Part shown: positions 9,529 to 18,313 of the stretch, piece by piece | Layout of the letters: each line of letters begins with the position of its first letter | Numbering within the stretch: position 1 is the first letter of the stretch | NCBI GenBank assembly: GCA_014650415.1 | Contig: BMUX01000006.1 | Coordinates: 310,001-374,000, forward strand | Source: Streptomyces spiroverticillatus | GTDB lineage: Bacteria > Actinomycetota > Actinomycetes > Streptomycetales > Streptomycetaceae | DNA length: 64,000 nucleotides | Direction: 5' to 3' | Program-made: the position numbers and the translations under genes | The notes under the pieces: model-generated | What the model saw: the letters and a program-made list of their open reading frames with translations, nothing else | Databases searched by the model: none | Told to the model about the DNA's origin: nothing

Positions 9529-10383
9529 TCAGCGCGGCAGTCGAGGCAATCGCGGCAGTCGCGGCAATGTCCCCACCGCGACCGTCGCGCCCGTCTCCTC
9601 GTCCTCCTCCACCCGGGCCACCAGCCCGCCCCGCACCATCGCCGCCACCGTGCGCTCCGCCTGCCGCTCGCTCGTCTCGATCAGCAGGCTCCCGCCCGGC
9701 GCCAGCCACCGCGCCGCCTGCGCCGTCACCCTGCGCTGCACGTCCAGGCCGTCCGCGCCGCCGTCGAGCGCGACGCGGGGCTCGTGGTCACGGGCCTCGG
9801 AGGGGAGGAGCGGGATGTCGTCGGTGGGGACGTACGGGGCGTTGGCGATGAGGACGTCCACCCGGCCCCGTATCGCCGTCGGCAGCGGCGCGTACAGGTC
9901 GCCCTCGTAGACCCGGCCGCCCACCGGCTCCACATTGCGCCGCGCGCACCGTACGGCCGCGCCCTCCACGTCCGCCGCGTACAGCTCGATGCCCGGCAGC
10001 CGCGCCCCCAGCACCGTCGCGGCGGCCCCCGACCCGCAGCACAGGTCCAGGACGACGGCCCCCGGCTGCCGGGCGGCGGCCAGCGCCAGGGCGTGGGTGA
10101 CCAGGAACTCCGTACGCGGGCGGGGGACGAAGACCCCCGGGTCGACGACGATGCGGTGACCGCAGAACTCGGCCCAGCCCAGGACGTGTTCCAGCGGGAG
10201 ACCGTTCACCCTCCGGGAGACCAGCGCGGCGAGCTCCTCGCCGGTGGCCCCCGTGGACAGCAGCAATCGCGCCTCGTCCTCGGCGAACACGCAGCCCGCA
10301 GTGCGCAGTCGGGCGACGACAGCGGTGAAGACGGCGGGGGAGGGAGCGGTGGAGAGAGTGGTGGAGAGAGTGGTGAGCGACAT
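9529..10383 (-). CDS. PrmC/HemK-like SAM-dependent methyltransferase
   Basis: A 284-residue class I methyltransferase of the protein-(glutamine-N5) methyltransferase type. It has the N-terminal helical domain (EDEARLLLSTG, LPLEHVLGWAEF), the conserved VFVPRPRTEFLV, the SAM loop VLDLCCGSGAA and an acidic ligand in YAADVEGAAV. The catalytic NPPY of true PrmC reads NAPY here. Streptomyces also has a canonical prmC beside prfA, so this is probably a paralogue with another target. The C-terminus ends in three repeats of Leu-Pro-Arg encoded by 9-bp DNA repeats. The start is ATG 10383. Confidence 0.8.
   Translation of the reverse strand: MSLTTLSTTLSTAPSPAVFTAVVARLRTAGCVFAEDEARLLLSTGATGEELAALVSRRVNGLPLEHVLGWAEFCGHRIVVDPGVFVPRPRTEFLVTHALALAAARQPGAVVLDLCCGSGAAATVLGARLPGIELYAADVEGAAVRCARRNVEPVGGRVYEGDLYAPLPTAIRGRVDVLIANAPYVPTDDIPLLPSEARDHEPRVALDGGADGLDVQRRVTAQAARWLAPGGSLLIETSERQAERTVAAMVRGGLVARVEEDEETGATVAVGTLPRLPRLPRLPR
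9534..9569. repeat. 9-bp tandem repeat at a gene 3' end
   Basis: Four copies of a 9-bp unit (GCGGCAGTC and variants) lie at 9534-9569, ending 3 bp from the stop codon of the PrmC-like gene. They encode its Leu-Pro-Arg tail. Confidence 0.85.
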
Positions 10384-10432
10384 GGGAGAGCCTTTCGGAA
10401 TGCTTACCGAGGGCGCTCTGTGGTCGATTCCG

Positions 10433-10513
10433 TTACGACGATGCCGGTGACGGCGGCGTACGGCGACCGCGAGGCGAGAGCACCCAACCTGCGACAGCGG
10501 TAATGGGTCTCAC
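10433..10513 (-). other. Possible leader ORF upstream of the PrmC-like gene
   Basis: A 26-codon frame (GTG 10513 to TAA 10433) lies 49 bp upstream of the PrmC-like gene. An AGGAGGTGA ribosome site sits directly at its start, too close for the GTG itself; ATT four codons in has better spacing. The peptide would include GWVLSPRGRR. A strong ribosome site on a very short frame before a translation-factor methyltransferase suggests a leader peptide or structured RNA, but only by position. Apart from this and the terminator at 10602, nothing is seen in 10384-10658. Confidence 0.25.
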
Positions 10514-10601
10514 CTCCTACGGTCCGGGCCCGCGCGACAGTGGCGGGCAACGCGGTCCGACCGTACCCGAGCAGGTCAGCCGCTGTACAGGCCTGTGGAA
10601 A

Positions 10602-10640
10602 ACGGGAAGCGGGCGCCCTCGTCGGGCGACCGCTTCCCGT
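10602..10640 (-). terminator. Terminator of the VC0807-like gene
   Basis: A perfect 11-bp stem, ACGGGAAGCGG (10602-10612) with CCGCTTCCCGT (10630-10640). The loop contains a second small stem. On the minus strand it is followed by TTTTCCAC. It starts 19 bp beyond the stop of the gene at 10659. Confidence 0.8.
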
Positions 10641-10658
10641 GGTCCGTGACTGTCCGCG

Positions 10659-11384
10659 TCAGACGCGCTCGGCCTCCTCGCCGACCATGTACTGCATCGG
10701 GACCACCGCCAGGCCGCCCGACAGCATGATCGCGAGGACGATCGTGGCGATCATGATGCCGCCGCCGAGCGCGACCATCGTGTCCACCGGCACCGTGTAC
10801 GCGCCCACGATCCGCACCGCGCACTCCGCGACCAGCGCCGTGCCCCACACCAGCGAGAAGTTCCGCTCGAAGCGACGGAAGCGCGCCGAGGTCTCCAGCA
10901 GCCGGTCCCACGCGGCGGCACGGGCGGCGGACGCCTTCACCACGGCCGGCTTGAGCGCGGTACGCATCACCGGGCGGCCCGCGAAGGCCGAGAAGAGGAT
11001 GCCGAAGCCGACGACACTGCTGACCGCACTGTCCTTGGCGAGCATCAGACGCGGGTCGCCGGTGACGGTGGAGAGAGCGATGCTCACGACGTTCACGCAC
11101 AGGATGAGGGCCGCGAAGCCGTTCAGACGACGGTTCTTGACGATGCCCCAGACGACGCGCACGGCCGGAATCGCGCTGCTGATCGCCAGCGCGGCGACCG
11201 TGCCCGTGCCCGCCGCCTTCAGCGCGTAGTACGCGGCCATCGGGACGCCCGCGTCGAGGAGCAGCGGGGCCAGGCTCTGGAGCATCGGGTGCGGTGCACG
11301 GGTGGGCCGGGCCTCGGGAGCGACGGCGGGCCGGACCTCGGGAGCAACAGTGGTGCTGGTCTCGGTGATCGTGGCGACGCTCAT
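10659..11384 (-). CDS. VC0807-family integral membrane protein
   Basis: A 241-residue membrane protein. After a charged, Pro/Ala-rich N-terminal 35 residues there are about six hydrophobic segments, including VPMAAYYALKAAGTGTVAAL, AALILCVNVVSIAL, VVGFGILFSAF and IMIATIVLAIMLSG. The pattern WDRLLETSARFRRFERNFSLVWG between segments is the hallmark of this conserved actinobacterial family (VC0807-like, formerly DUF3159-type). Function is unknown. ATG 11384 has GGAGGAG upstream. Confidence 0.7.
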   Translation of the reverse strand: MSVATITETSTTVAPEVRPAVAPEARPTRAPHPMLQSLAPLLLDAGVPMAAYYALKAAGTGTVAALAISSAIPAVRVVWGIVKNRRLNGFAALILCVNVVSIALSTVTGDPRLMLAKDSAVSSVVGFGILFSAFAGRPVMRTALKPAVVKASAARAAAWDRLLETSARFRRFERNFSLVWGTALVAECAVRIVGAYTVPVDTMVALGGGIMIATIVLAIMLSGGLAVVPMQYMVGEEAERV

Positions 11385-11578
11385 GTCCGGGCTCCTCCGC
11401 TGTGGTCGGGGGCCTCGGCGGCGCCCCTTGCGATGACCAAAGCTTCGCCCGGGCGGCCCCTCGCCCCGTAGAGCCTGCTGTCCTGTCCTCGCCGTGACAT
11501 TTGTCAGTGGTACGAGGGGGACGTGCGACGGCACGGGGACAAGGGGCCCGGTACGGCGTCCTGTTGACTGCCCGTCGG

Positions 11579-12163
11579 CTACTTGTTGACGGCGAAACGC
11601 ATCAGGGCCTGCTCGTCGCCCTGCTTGATCTTGCCGGTCTGGTTGATGACCTCGAGCTGCCAGTTCGCCCCGCTGCGCACGGCCTTGGCGACCGCGCAGC
11701 CGTTGTCGCTGGTCAGCAGCGACGGCCAGATGTCGGCGACCTGCTGGGTGCTGCCGCCCGACGCGTCGTACACCTTGAAGCTGATGTTGCGCGCCTTGGA
11801 GAACGCGCTGCCCTTCTTGTAAGCGGCGGCGACGAACACGATCGACGTGACGTTCGGCGGGACCTTGGAGAACTCCACGGTCACCGTCTCGTCGTCGCCC
11901 GCGCCCTTGCCGGTCTGGTTGTCACCGCTGTGCACCAGACCGCCGTTGCCGAGCGGGTCGAGCGAGTCCAGGCCCGCCAGGCGCACCGGGTCGTTGCCGG
12001 ACATGGCGATGGCTATCAGGTCGAGGTCCGTGCCGACGGTGCGCATGAGCTTGCCGATGAGGCCGCCGCTGCTGCCGGAGGTGGGGTCCCAGGACACCCC
12101 GATGGACATGTGGGTCACACCGGCCAGGTCCGCCGGTCCGTCTTCCTTGCTGAGCGTGATCAT
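11579..12163 (-). CDS. TerD-family tellurium resistance/stress protein
   Basis: A 194-residue TerD domain protein. It begins MITLSKED and has the Ca2+-binding signature: DLDLIAIAMSGND in the first half and HSGDNQTGKGAGDDETVTVE in the second, with Asp and Asn ligands. The C-terminus WQLEVINQTGKI follows the family. TerD proteins bind calcium and act in stress response, tellurite resistance and in Streptomyces development. The start at ATG 12163 has AAAGGGA; the longer frame upstream is not needed. It stands alone, not in a ter operon. Confidence 0.92.
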   Translation of the reverse strand: MITLSKEDGPADLAGVTHMSIGVSWDPTSGSSGGLIGKLMRTVGTDLDLIAIAMSGNDPVRLAGLDSLDPLGNGGLVHSGDNQTGKGAGDDETVTVEFSKVPPNVTSIVFVAAAYKKGSAFSKARNISFKVYDASGGSTQQVADIWPSLLTSDNGCAVAKAVRSGANWQLEVINQTGKIKQGDEQALMRFAVNK

Positions 12164-12292
12164 GTGCGATCCCTTTGCTGGTGGACAAGTGAGTACAAAG
12201 TCTGCATCGCTCGTTCGAACGATCTCGGGGCGGGGTTGGTTCCAGCCGTCGACAGGCACGTCCTTCCCGGCTCCTTCCGGCCCGGAACCCGC

Positions 12293-12706
12293 TCAGGCAT
12301 CGAAGTCCCAGGTGAGCATCGCGAACACCCCGTCGTCCCGGGCGCCGGACGCCTTGTACGTCGCCAGGGCCGCCGCGTTGTCCGTGTCGACGCCGACCCA
12401 CATGTCGTAACAACCGCGCTCCCGCGCCTCCCGCGCCAGCGCCTCGGTGAGCGCACGCCCGATGCCGCGCCTGCGGTGGGCCTCGTCGACGGACAGCTCG
12501 TACAGACACATCTCGGTGCCCTTGTCGGGGTGCATCATCTCGATGCCGGAGACCATTCCGGCGGGGAAGCCGTCGACGTACGCGATCAGCATCAGATGAC
12601 CGGGGGCGGCGAGGAAGCGGTGCGCCCACTCCTCGCGCGGGGGGCCGTCGTACAGGTGCCGGGCGGCCATGAGGTCACCGGTGCTGGTGGCGCGGCGGAT
12701 CTCCAT
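12293..12706 (-). CDS. GNAT acetyltransferase, AAC(3)-I-like
   Basis: A 137-residue single-domain GNAT protein. It shows LMIAYVDGFPAGMVSG, EMCLYELSVDEAHRRRGIGRALTEAL (the acetyl-CoA RxxGxG loop) and a C-terminal GVDTDNAAALATYKASGARDDGVFAMLTWDF. The tyrosine-bearing LYEL strand and overall length resemble the gentamicin 3-N-acetyltransferase type group. Resistance function is only suggested. The start at ATG 12706 has a GGAGGG site. It lies next to a 240-bp gene-free region with imperfect repeats. Confidence 0.82.
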   Translation of the reverse strand: MEIRRATSTGDLMAARHLYDGPPREEWAHRFLAAPGHLMLIAYVDGFPAGMVSGIEMMHPDKGTEMCLYELSVDEAHRRRGIGRALTEALAREARERGCYDMWVGVDTDNAAALATYKASGARDDGVFAMLTWDFDA

Positions 12707-12736
12707 AGGGCGGGTCCCTCCGGGTACGGGCGTGCG

Positions 12737-12835
12737 TGCGTCCGGTGCTGGTGCTCGGTTCTGCGTCCGGTGCCGGTGGTGCGTCGTGGTGCCTGCGTCC
12801 GGTGCCGGTGCTCGTATCTGTGTCCGGTGCGCCGG
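12737..12835. repeat. Imperfect direct repeats upstream of an acetyltransferase gene
   Basis: TGCGTCCGGTG occurs at 12737, 12762 and 12794, with a variant (TGTGTCCGGTG) at 12819; spacing is 25, 32 and 25 bp, and linking sequence such as CCGGTG is also shared. The repeats occupy the divergent interval between the GNAT and ABC genes. No gene is seen here; promoters for both should lie within 12707-12945. Confidence 0.7.
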
Positions 12836-12945
12836 ACGTACCACGGCTGCGGTAGTGCAGTCGGGCGGACTACTCCCCCGGGAGGGGCGCGAGTTCCGCC
12901 TGGCGGCAGCCTAAAGGCACAGGGGCGGACCGTAGGGTCGAGAGC

Positions 12946-15588
12946 ATGGAGAATCCCCTTCGCCGTCTTTTGCGCGGGCGCCTGCGCGGACGTCGGCTCG
13001 CCGCCGTGGTCGCGGTGCTCGCCGTGCTGCTGGGCGGAGGTGTCTGGGCGTCCGTCGCCGCCGCGGACGACCCCGTCGTGGTGCACAGGTCCGACCGCAT
13101 GATGGAGATGCCGGGCGCCCGCATCGACACCTCGTACTTCGTGGGCGACGGCGCCGGCCGCCGCCCCGCGGTCCTCATCGGGCACGGCTTCGGCGGGTCC
13201 AAGGACGACGTCCGCGCCCAGGCCGAGGAACTCGCCCGCAACGGGTACGCCGTCCTGACCTGGTCCGCCCGCGGCTTCGGCAAGTCCGGCGGGAAGATCG
13301 GCCTCAACGCCCCCGACGCCGAGGTCAAGGACGTCTCCCGGCTCGTCGACTGGCTGGCCCGCCAGAAGGACGTCCTGCTCGACCAGGACGGCGACCCCCG
13401 CGTCGGCGTCACCGGCGGCTCCTACGGCGGCGCGATCTCCCTGCTGGCCGCAGGACACGACCCGCGCGTGGACGCCATCGCACCCCAGATCACGTACTGG
13501 AACCTCGCCGAATCCCTCTTCCCCGACGGGGTGTTCAAGAAGCTCTGGGCCGGCATCTTCGTCACCACCGGCGGCGGCTGCCAGCGCTTCGAGCCGAAGC
13601 TGTGCGAGCTGTACCAGAGGGTCGCCGTCGCCGGAAAGCCCGACGACGCCGCCCGCACCACCCTTCAGGCGCTCAGCCCCTCCTCCGTCGCCGGCCGCAT
13701 CAAGGTGCCCACCCTGATCCTCCAGGGACAGAGCGACTCCCTCTTCCCCCTGGGACAGGCCGACCAGATGGCCCGCGCGATCACCGGCAACGGTGCTCCC
13801 GTCGCCGTCGACTGGCTCTCCGGCGGACACGACGGCGGCGACATGGAGGCCGACCGCGCCCAGCAGCGCGTCACCTCCTGGTTCGACCGCTACCTGAAGA
13901 AGGACGCCTCCGCCGACACCGGCCCCGCCTTCCGCGTCAGCCGCACCGGCGGCGTCGACTCCACCAACGGCTCCGCCCGCCTGCGCGGCGCCTCCGCCGA
14001 CCGCTACCCGGGCCTGCGCGGCGACGTACGCAGCATCCCCCTCACCGGCCGCACCCCCGAGCAGACCTTCGGCAACCCGGCGGGCGCCAACCCGCCCGCC
14101 ATCTCCTCCGTGCCCGGCGTCGGCGCCCTCTCCCAGTTCTCCGGGCTCGGCGTGGGCCTCTCCCTGGACTTCCCCGGCCAGTACGCCCGCTACGACTCCG
14201 CACCCCTCGACGAGGGCGTCCAGGTCACCGGCACACCCACCGTCACGGTGCGCGTGAAGTCCACCAGCGACGACATGGTGCTCTTCGCGAAGGTCTACGA
14301 CGCGAGCGCGAACGGCCAGCAGGTCCTGCCGCACCAGCTCGTCACCCCGGTCCGCATCACCGGTGCCAAGGCCGGGAAGACCGTCGAGCTGACCCTCCCC
14401 GCCATCGACCACAAGTTCCAGGCGGGACACCGGATGCGGCTCCTGCTCACCGCGACCGACCTCGGCTACGCCTCCCCGGCCGAGCCCGCCGCGTACACCG
14501 TCTCCCTGGACGGCGGCCTGAGCGTCCCCACCGACGCCAAGCTCGCCACCGCGTCCGCCGGGCTCGCCTGGTGGGTGTGGGGTCTGCCGCTGGCGAGCGC
14601 CCTGGTGGCGGGAGGGCTGCTGCTCAGCGCCCGGCGCCGGACGTCCGCCCCCACGCCGGACCCGGCGCTCGCGGAAGTCCCCCTCCAGATCACCTCGTTG
14701 AGCAAGCGGTACGGCAAGTCCGGCGACCGGTACGCCGTCCGCGACCTCTCCTTCCGCGTCGAGAAGGGCCAGGTCCTCGGACTGCTGGGCCCCAACGGTG
14801 CGGGCAAGACGACCACTCTGCGCATGCTGATGGGCCTCATCACCCCCGACGGCGGCGAGATCCGCGTCTTCGGGCACGCCATCCGGCCCGGCGCCCCTGT
14901 GCTCTCCCGGGTGGGTGCTTTCGTGGAGGGCGCGGGCTTCCTGCCGCACCTCTCCGGCCGCGCCAACCTCGACCTGTACTGGCAGGCCACAGGGCGCCCC
15001 GCAGAGGACGCGCACATCGAGGAGGCCCTGGAGATCGCCGGGCTCGGCGACGCGCTCCAGCGCGCCGTACGGACGTACTCCCAGGGCATGCGCCAGCGCC
15101 TGGCCATCGCCCAGGCCATGCTCGGCATGCCGGACCTGCTCATCCTCGACGAGCCGACCAACGGCCTGGACCCGCCGCAGATCCGCGAGATGCGCGACGT
15201 GATGATCCGGTACGCGGCAGCAGGCCGCACCGTCATCGTCTCCAGCCACCTCCTGTCCGAGGTCGAGCAGTCCTGCACCGACCTGGTCGTCATGGACCGC
15301 GGCAAGCTCGTCCAGGCCGGTCCCGTCGCCGAGATCATCGGCTCCGGCGACACCCTCCTGGTCACCGTCGACGGCGAAGTCACCGAAGCGGTGGTCGAGA
15401 AGGTCGCCGCACTGCCGGGCGTGGAGACGGCGGTACGGGCCGAGGGCGGTCTCCTGGTCCGCCTCGACGGCGCGAGCCCGCAGCAGCTCATCGCGGAACT
15501 GGTGCGCATGGACGTGCCGTTGACGGGCGTCGGCCCGCACCGCCGCCTGGAGGACGCGTTCCTCACTCTGATCGGAGGCTCGGCATGA
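12946..15588 (+). CDS. Fusion of extracytoplasmic alpha/beta hydrolase and ABC transporter ATPase
   Basis: An 880-residue protein with two unlike halves. Residues 1-37 are a signal anchor. Residues 45-340 form an alpha/beta hydrolase of the S15/CocE type with nucleophile elbow GGSYGG (Ser159), a later acid in QGQSDSLF and a His in GGHDGG. Residues 350-530 resemble the beta-sandwich domain of X-Pro dipeptidyl peptidases. A second membrane helix (about 541-564) leads to a cytoplasmic ABC ATPase: Walker A GPNGAGKTT near 615, signature YSQGMRQR, Walker B LLILDEP, H-loop SSHLL. The hydrolase would be outside and the ATPase inside. The next gene, overlapping by ATGA, is its permease. The substrate is unknown. 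Confidence 0.85.
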   Translation: MENPLRRLLRGRLRGRRLAAVVAVLAVLLGGGVWASVAAADDPVVVHRSDRMMEMPGARIDTSYFVGDGAGRRPAVLIGHGFGGSKDDVRAQAEELARNGYAVLTWSARGFGKSGGKIGLNAPDAEVKDVSRLVDWLARQKDVLLDQDGDPRVGVTGGSYGGAISLLAAGHDPRVDAIAPQITYWNLAESLFPDGVFKKLWAGIFVTTGGGCQRFEPKLCELYQRVAVAGKPDDAARTTLQALSPSSVAGRIKVPTLILQGQSDSLFPLGQADQMARAITGNGAPVAVDWLSGGHDGGDMEADRAQQRVTSWFDRYLKKDASADTGPAFRVSRTGGVDSTNGSARLRGASADRYPGLRGDVRSIPLTGRTPEQTFGNPAGANPPAISSVPGVGALSQFSGLGVGLSLDFPGQYARYDSAPLDEGVQVTGTPTVTVRVKSTSDDMVLFAKVYDASANGQQVLPHQLVTPVRITGAKAGKTVELTLPAIDHKFQAGHRMRLLLTATDLGYASPAEPAAYTVSLDGGLSVPTDAKLATASAGLAWWVWGLPLASALVAGGLLLSARRRTSAPTPDPALAEVPLQITSLSKRYGKSGDRYAVRDLSFRVEKGQVLGLLGPNGAGKTTTLRMLMGLITPDGGEIRVFGHAIRPGAPVLSRVGAFVEGAGFLPHLSGRANLDLYWQATGRPAEDAHIEEALEIAGLGDALQRAVRTYSQGMRQRLAIAQAMLGMPDLLILDEPTNGLDPPQIREMRDVMIRYAAAGRTVIVSSHLLSEVEQSCTDLVVMDRGKLVQAGPVAEIIGSGDTLLVTVDGEVTEAVVEKVAALPGVETAVRAEGGLLVRLDGASPQQLIAELVRMDVPLTGVGPHRRLEDAFLTLIGGSA

Positions 15589-16454
15589 GCACTGTGGTGA
15601 CAGACACCGCCCCGGGCTACCGCCCCGGACGCACCCTTCCCCTGCGGGTGGAGGCCAGGCGCCAGTGGCGGCGACGGCGCACGATGGTCATGGCGATCAT
15701 CCTGGGCGCCCTGCCGTTCGTCCTGATCGCCGCCTTCGCCATCGGCGGCACCCCCTCCGAGCGCGGCAGCGGCGGCAACAACCGCATCAACCTGATGGAC
15801 ACGGCCACCGCGTCCGGTGCGAACTTCGCCGCCACCTGCCTCTTCGTCTCCGCGGGCTTCCTGCTGATCATCCCGGTCGCCCTCTTCTGCGGCGACACCG
15901 TCGCCTCGGAGGCCAACTGGTCGTCCCTGCGCTACCTGCTCGCCGCACCGGTGCCCCGGGTGCGGCTGCTGTGGAGCAAGCTCGCCGTCGCCCTCGCCTT
16001 CAGCCTGGCGGCGATGATCCTGCTGCCCCTGGTCGCCCTGATCGCGGGAACGGCCGCCTACGGCTGGGGCACCCTGGAACTCCCCACCGGAGGCGCCCTC
16101 GCGGCGGGCACCGCCCTGCCGCGCATAGGGATCATCGTCGGCTACCTCTTCGTCTCCCAACTGGTCACCGCGGCCCTCGCCTTCTGGCTCTCCACGAAGA
16201 CGGACGCACCCCTGGGCGCGGTCGGCGGCGCGGTCGGCCTGACCATCGTCGGCAACGTCCTGGACGCGGTCACCGCACTCGGCGACTGGCGCGACTTCCT
16301 GCCGGCGCACTGGCAGTTCTCCTGGGTGGACGCCCTGCAGCCCCAGCTCGAATGGGGCGGCATGCTCAAGGGCGCGTCGATCTCGGTGACGTACGCCCTG
16401 ATCCTCTTCGCCCTGGCCTTCCGCGGCTTCTCCCGGAAGGACATCGTCTCGTGA
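15585..16454 (+). CDS. ABC transporter permease (ABC-2 type)
   Basis: A 289-residue membrane protein. After a cytoplasmic start (LRVEARRQWRRRRTM) there are about six hydrophobic segments, in an ABC-2 subfamily 3-like layout, ending SRKDIVS. Starting ATG overlaps the TGA of the hydrolase-ATPase fusion, so the two are coupled and most likely form one exporter. The cargo cannot be deduced. Confidence 0.85.
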   Translation: MSTVVTDTAPGYRPGRTLPLRVEARRQWRRRRTMVMAIILGALPFVLIAAFAIGGTPSERGSGGNNRINLMDTATASGANFAATCLFVSAGFLLIIPVALFCGDTVASEANWSSLRYLLAAPVPRVRLLWSKLAVALAFSLAAMILLPLVALIAGTAAYGWGTLELPTGGALAAGTALPRIGIIVGYLFVSQLVTAALAFWLSTKTDAPLGAVGGAVGLTIVGNVLDAVTALGDWRDFLPAHWQFSWVDALQPQLEWGGMLKGASISVTYALILFALAFRGFSRKDIVS

Positions 16455-16493
16455 CGTAATTCGGGCTGCGGCGGGCCGGGGGATCCGTACATC

Positions 16494-16979
16494 ATGTGCG
16501 GCATGTCAACTCTTCTGCTCGCACTGGCAGTTGTCTCGGTCGGCCTCTACGCGGGCATGATGCTCATCTTCCGGACGGGCATCATGCCCGCACTCGCGCG
16601 CGTGTCGGACGAGCAGTTCGCGGCGACGATGCGGCGCATCAACGAGGACGTGCCGCGCGGCATCTTCGTGACGACGATGTTCGCCTCGGTGCTGTTCCCG
16701 GCCGCGGCCCTGTTCGTCGCCCCCGAGGGCGGGCGCACCTCGCTCCAGCTCTGGCTGCTGATCGGCGGCCTCGCCCTCACCGTCCTCAACCACGCCGTCA
16801 CGGCGGGCGGCAACATCCCCCTGAACAACGCCCTCGCGTCCTCCGAGAACACCCCCACGACAGACACCGAGGCCCGCACCGCCTTCGAGTCCCGCTGGAA
16901 CCGGCTGCACGCGCTGCGCACCCTGTGCGTGGTGGCGGGCTTCGCCCTGCTGGTGGCGAGCGCGGTGGTGGACCGCTGA
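16494..16979 (+). CDS. DUF1772 (anthrone oxygenase-like) membrane protein
   Basis: A 161-residue protein with four hydrophobic segments and the DUF1772 pattern: GLYAGMMLIFRTGIMPAL at the N-terminus, GGNIPLNNAL in the middle, and FESRWNRLHALRTL before the last helix. Some members near aromatic polyketide genes are anthrone oxygenase-like, but most have no assigned reaction. GGGGGA precedes ATG 16494; ATG 16503 is an alternative. The 3' end runs into a tandem repeat that copies its final codons. Confidence 0.75.
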   Translation: MCGMSTLLLALAVVSVGLYAGMMLIFRTGIMPALARVSDEQFAATMRRINEDVPRGIFVTTMFASVLFPAAALFVAPEGGRTSLQLWLLIGGLALTVLNHAVTAGGNIPLNNALASSENTPTTDTEARTAFESRWNRLHALRTLCVVAGFALLVASAVVDR

Positions 16980-17030
16980 GTGGTGGTGGACCGTCGAGCG
17001 GTGGTGGACCGCTGACCGGTGCACCGCTGA
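16964..17030. repeat. Tandem repeat copying the end of a gene and its stop codon
   Basis: GGTGGTGGACCGCTGA, the last codons and stop of the DUF1772-like gene, is followed by two near copies (16981-16997 and 16998-17015) and a shorter one ending at 17030. The unit is 15-18 bp. Confidence 0.85.
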
Positions 17031-17063
17031 CCGAGAACGAGCACCGGGAGCGGTGCTCGCGGA

Positions 17064-18254
17064 CTATCGCCGCAACAGTGCGAACAGCTCCTCCCACCGC
17101 TCCCCGACCACCTCCGGCGCATACCGTCGTACGACTCCCCGCGCCGCTTCCCCGAGCCGCTCCCGCAGTTCCTCGTCCACCATCAACCGCTCCATCTGCC
17201 GCACCAGTTCATCCAGGTTCCCCGCCCGCGCCAGCAGCCCGTTCTCCCCGTCGGTGACGATCTCCCGCACCCCCGGCGACACGTCGAACGCGACACAGGG
17301 CAACCCGGCCCCCATCGCCTCCAGAGGCGCCAGCGGAAACCCCTCCTGCCGCGACGGCAGCACGAAGAAGGCACCCTCGCGCCACGCCTCCGCAGCCCCC
17401 TCGACGTACCCCGCCCACTCGACCGAAGCGGCGATCCCCGACTCCGCGCACTGTTTCTGCAGGGCGTCCTCGCGCTCCCGCCCCACCGCACCGCCACCGG
17501 CCGCCTCCCCGTACACCCGCAGCCGCCACTCGGGATGGCGCGGCGCGAGCAGCGCCCAGGCGTCCAGCAGGATGTCGATCCCCTTGTCGTGGTCGAGCCT
17601 GCCGAGACTCACCACACACTTCTCCCGCGGCCGGAAGCCGGCATCCGCAACCCCCACCACGGCCGGCGGCATGACCCCCACATTGTTCAGCCAGTTGAGC
17701 ACCCACCAGTCGGCGTCCTGCCGCGTCGGCGCGAGCACCCGGTCCACGGTCGTCCGGCACAGCCACCGCAGCCGCTTGAACCGTGCCGCGCTCTTGGTGG
17801 CGGCGAACGCCTCCTGACTGACCAGCACCACCGGCATCCCCGAGGTGTCCGCGAGCGCCACCCACTCCAGCGCCCACCCCTCCAGCACCACGACCACCCC
17901 GTCGCCGCCGCTGCCCGCGAAGAGCGCCGACAACTCCCCGGCCCTCTCCCGCATCCCCCGCTCGTGCGCCCTGCGCCGCCCCCGCGCGAGCAGGTGGAAC
18001 GCACTCCTGGGCGCCGGTGGCGCGACGGGCGGCAGCCCGCCGTACAGGACCGTGCTCTCGTACGGCCCCTCCTCCACCCGCCGCCGCCCCCCGGCCGCGG
18101 GCGCGATCCCCACGAGCCGCACCCGGTGCCCCCGCCCGGAGAGCACCCCCGCCAGCTCCCTGGCCCGCCGGGCGTTGCCCCAGGGGGCGTCGACACTTCC
18201 GGAGACGAGAAAGATGTCCAAGAGCGGTCCCGAGCTGGAGAGCGGCTGGTGCAT
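17064..18254 (-). CDS. GT4-family glycosyltransferase
   Basis: A 396-residue GT-B glycosyltransferase. The N-terminal acceptor domain starts LDIFLVSGSVDAPWGNARRA, and the nucleotide-sugar domain has VVSLGRLDHDKGIDILLDAW and the E-x7-E motif in SRQEGFPLAPLEAMGAG. It would use an NDP-sugar; acceptor and sugar are not visible. It is the last gene of a leftward run after the carbamoyltransferase and GPP34 genes, 59 bp from the latter. With the carbamoyltransferase this suggests a glycosylated, carbamoylated product, or else an unrelated wall glycan gene at the cluster edge. The start is ATG 18254; the long frame beyond it is a shadow of the GPP34 gene. Confidence 0.85.
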   Translation of the reverse strand: MHQPLSSSGPLLDIFLVSGSVDAPWGNARRARELAGVLSGRGHRVRLVGIAPAAGGRRRVEEGPYESTVLYGGLPPVAPPAPRSAFHLLARGRRRAHERGMRERAGELSALFAGSGGDGVVVVLEGWALEWVALADTSGMPVVLVSQEAFAATKSAARFKRLRWLCRTTVDRVLAPTRQDADWWVLNWLNNVGVMPPAVVGVADAGFRPREKCVVSLGRLDHDKGIDILLDAWALLAPRHPEWRLRVYGEAAGGGAVGREREDALQKQCAESGIAASVEWAGYVEGAAEAWREGAFFVLPSRQEGFPLAPLEAMGAGLPCVAFDVSPGVREIVTDGENGLLARAGNLDELVRQMERLMVDEELRERLGEAARGVVRRYAPEVVGERWEELFALLRR

Positions 18255-18313
18255 TTCGGGCGAATGTACACAAGGGGTCGCTCGGAATCGGGGAGGCCGG
18301 GAGCCGCCGCCCC

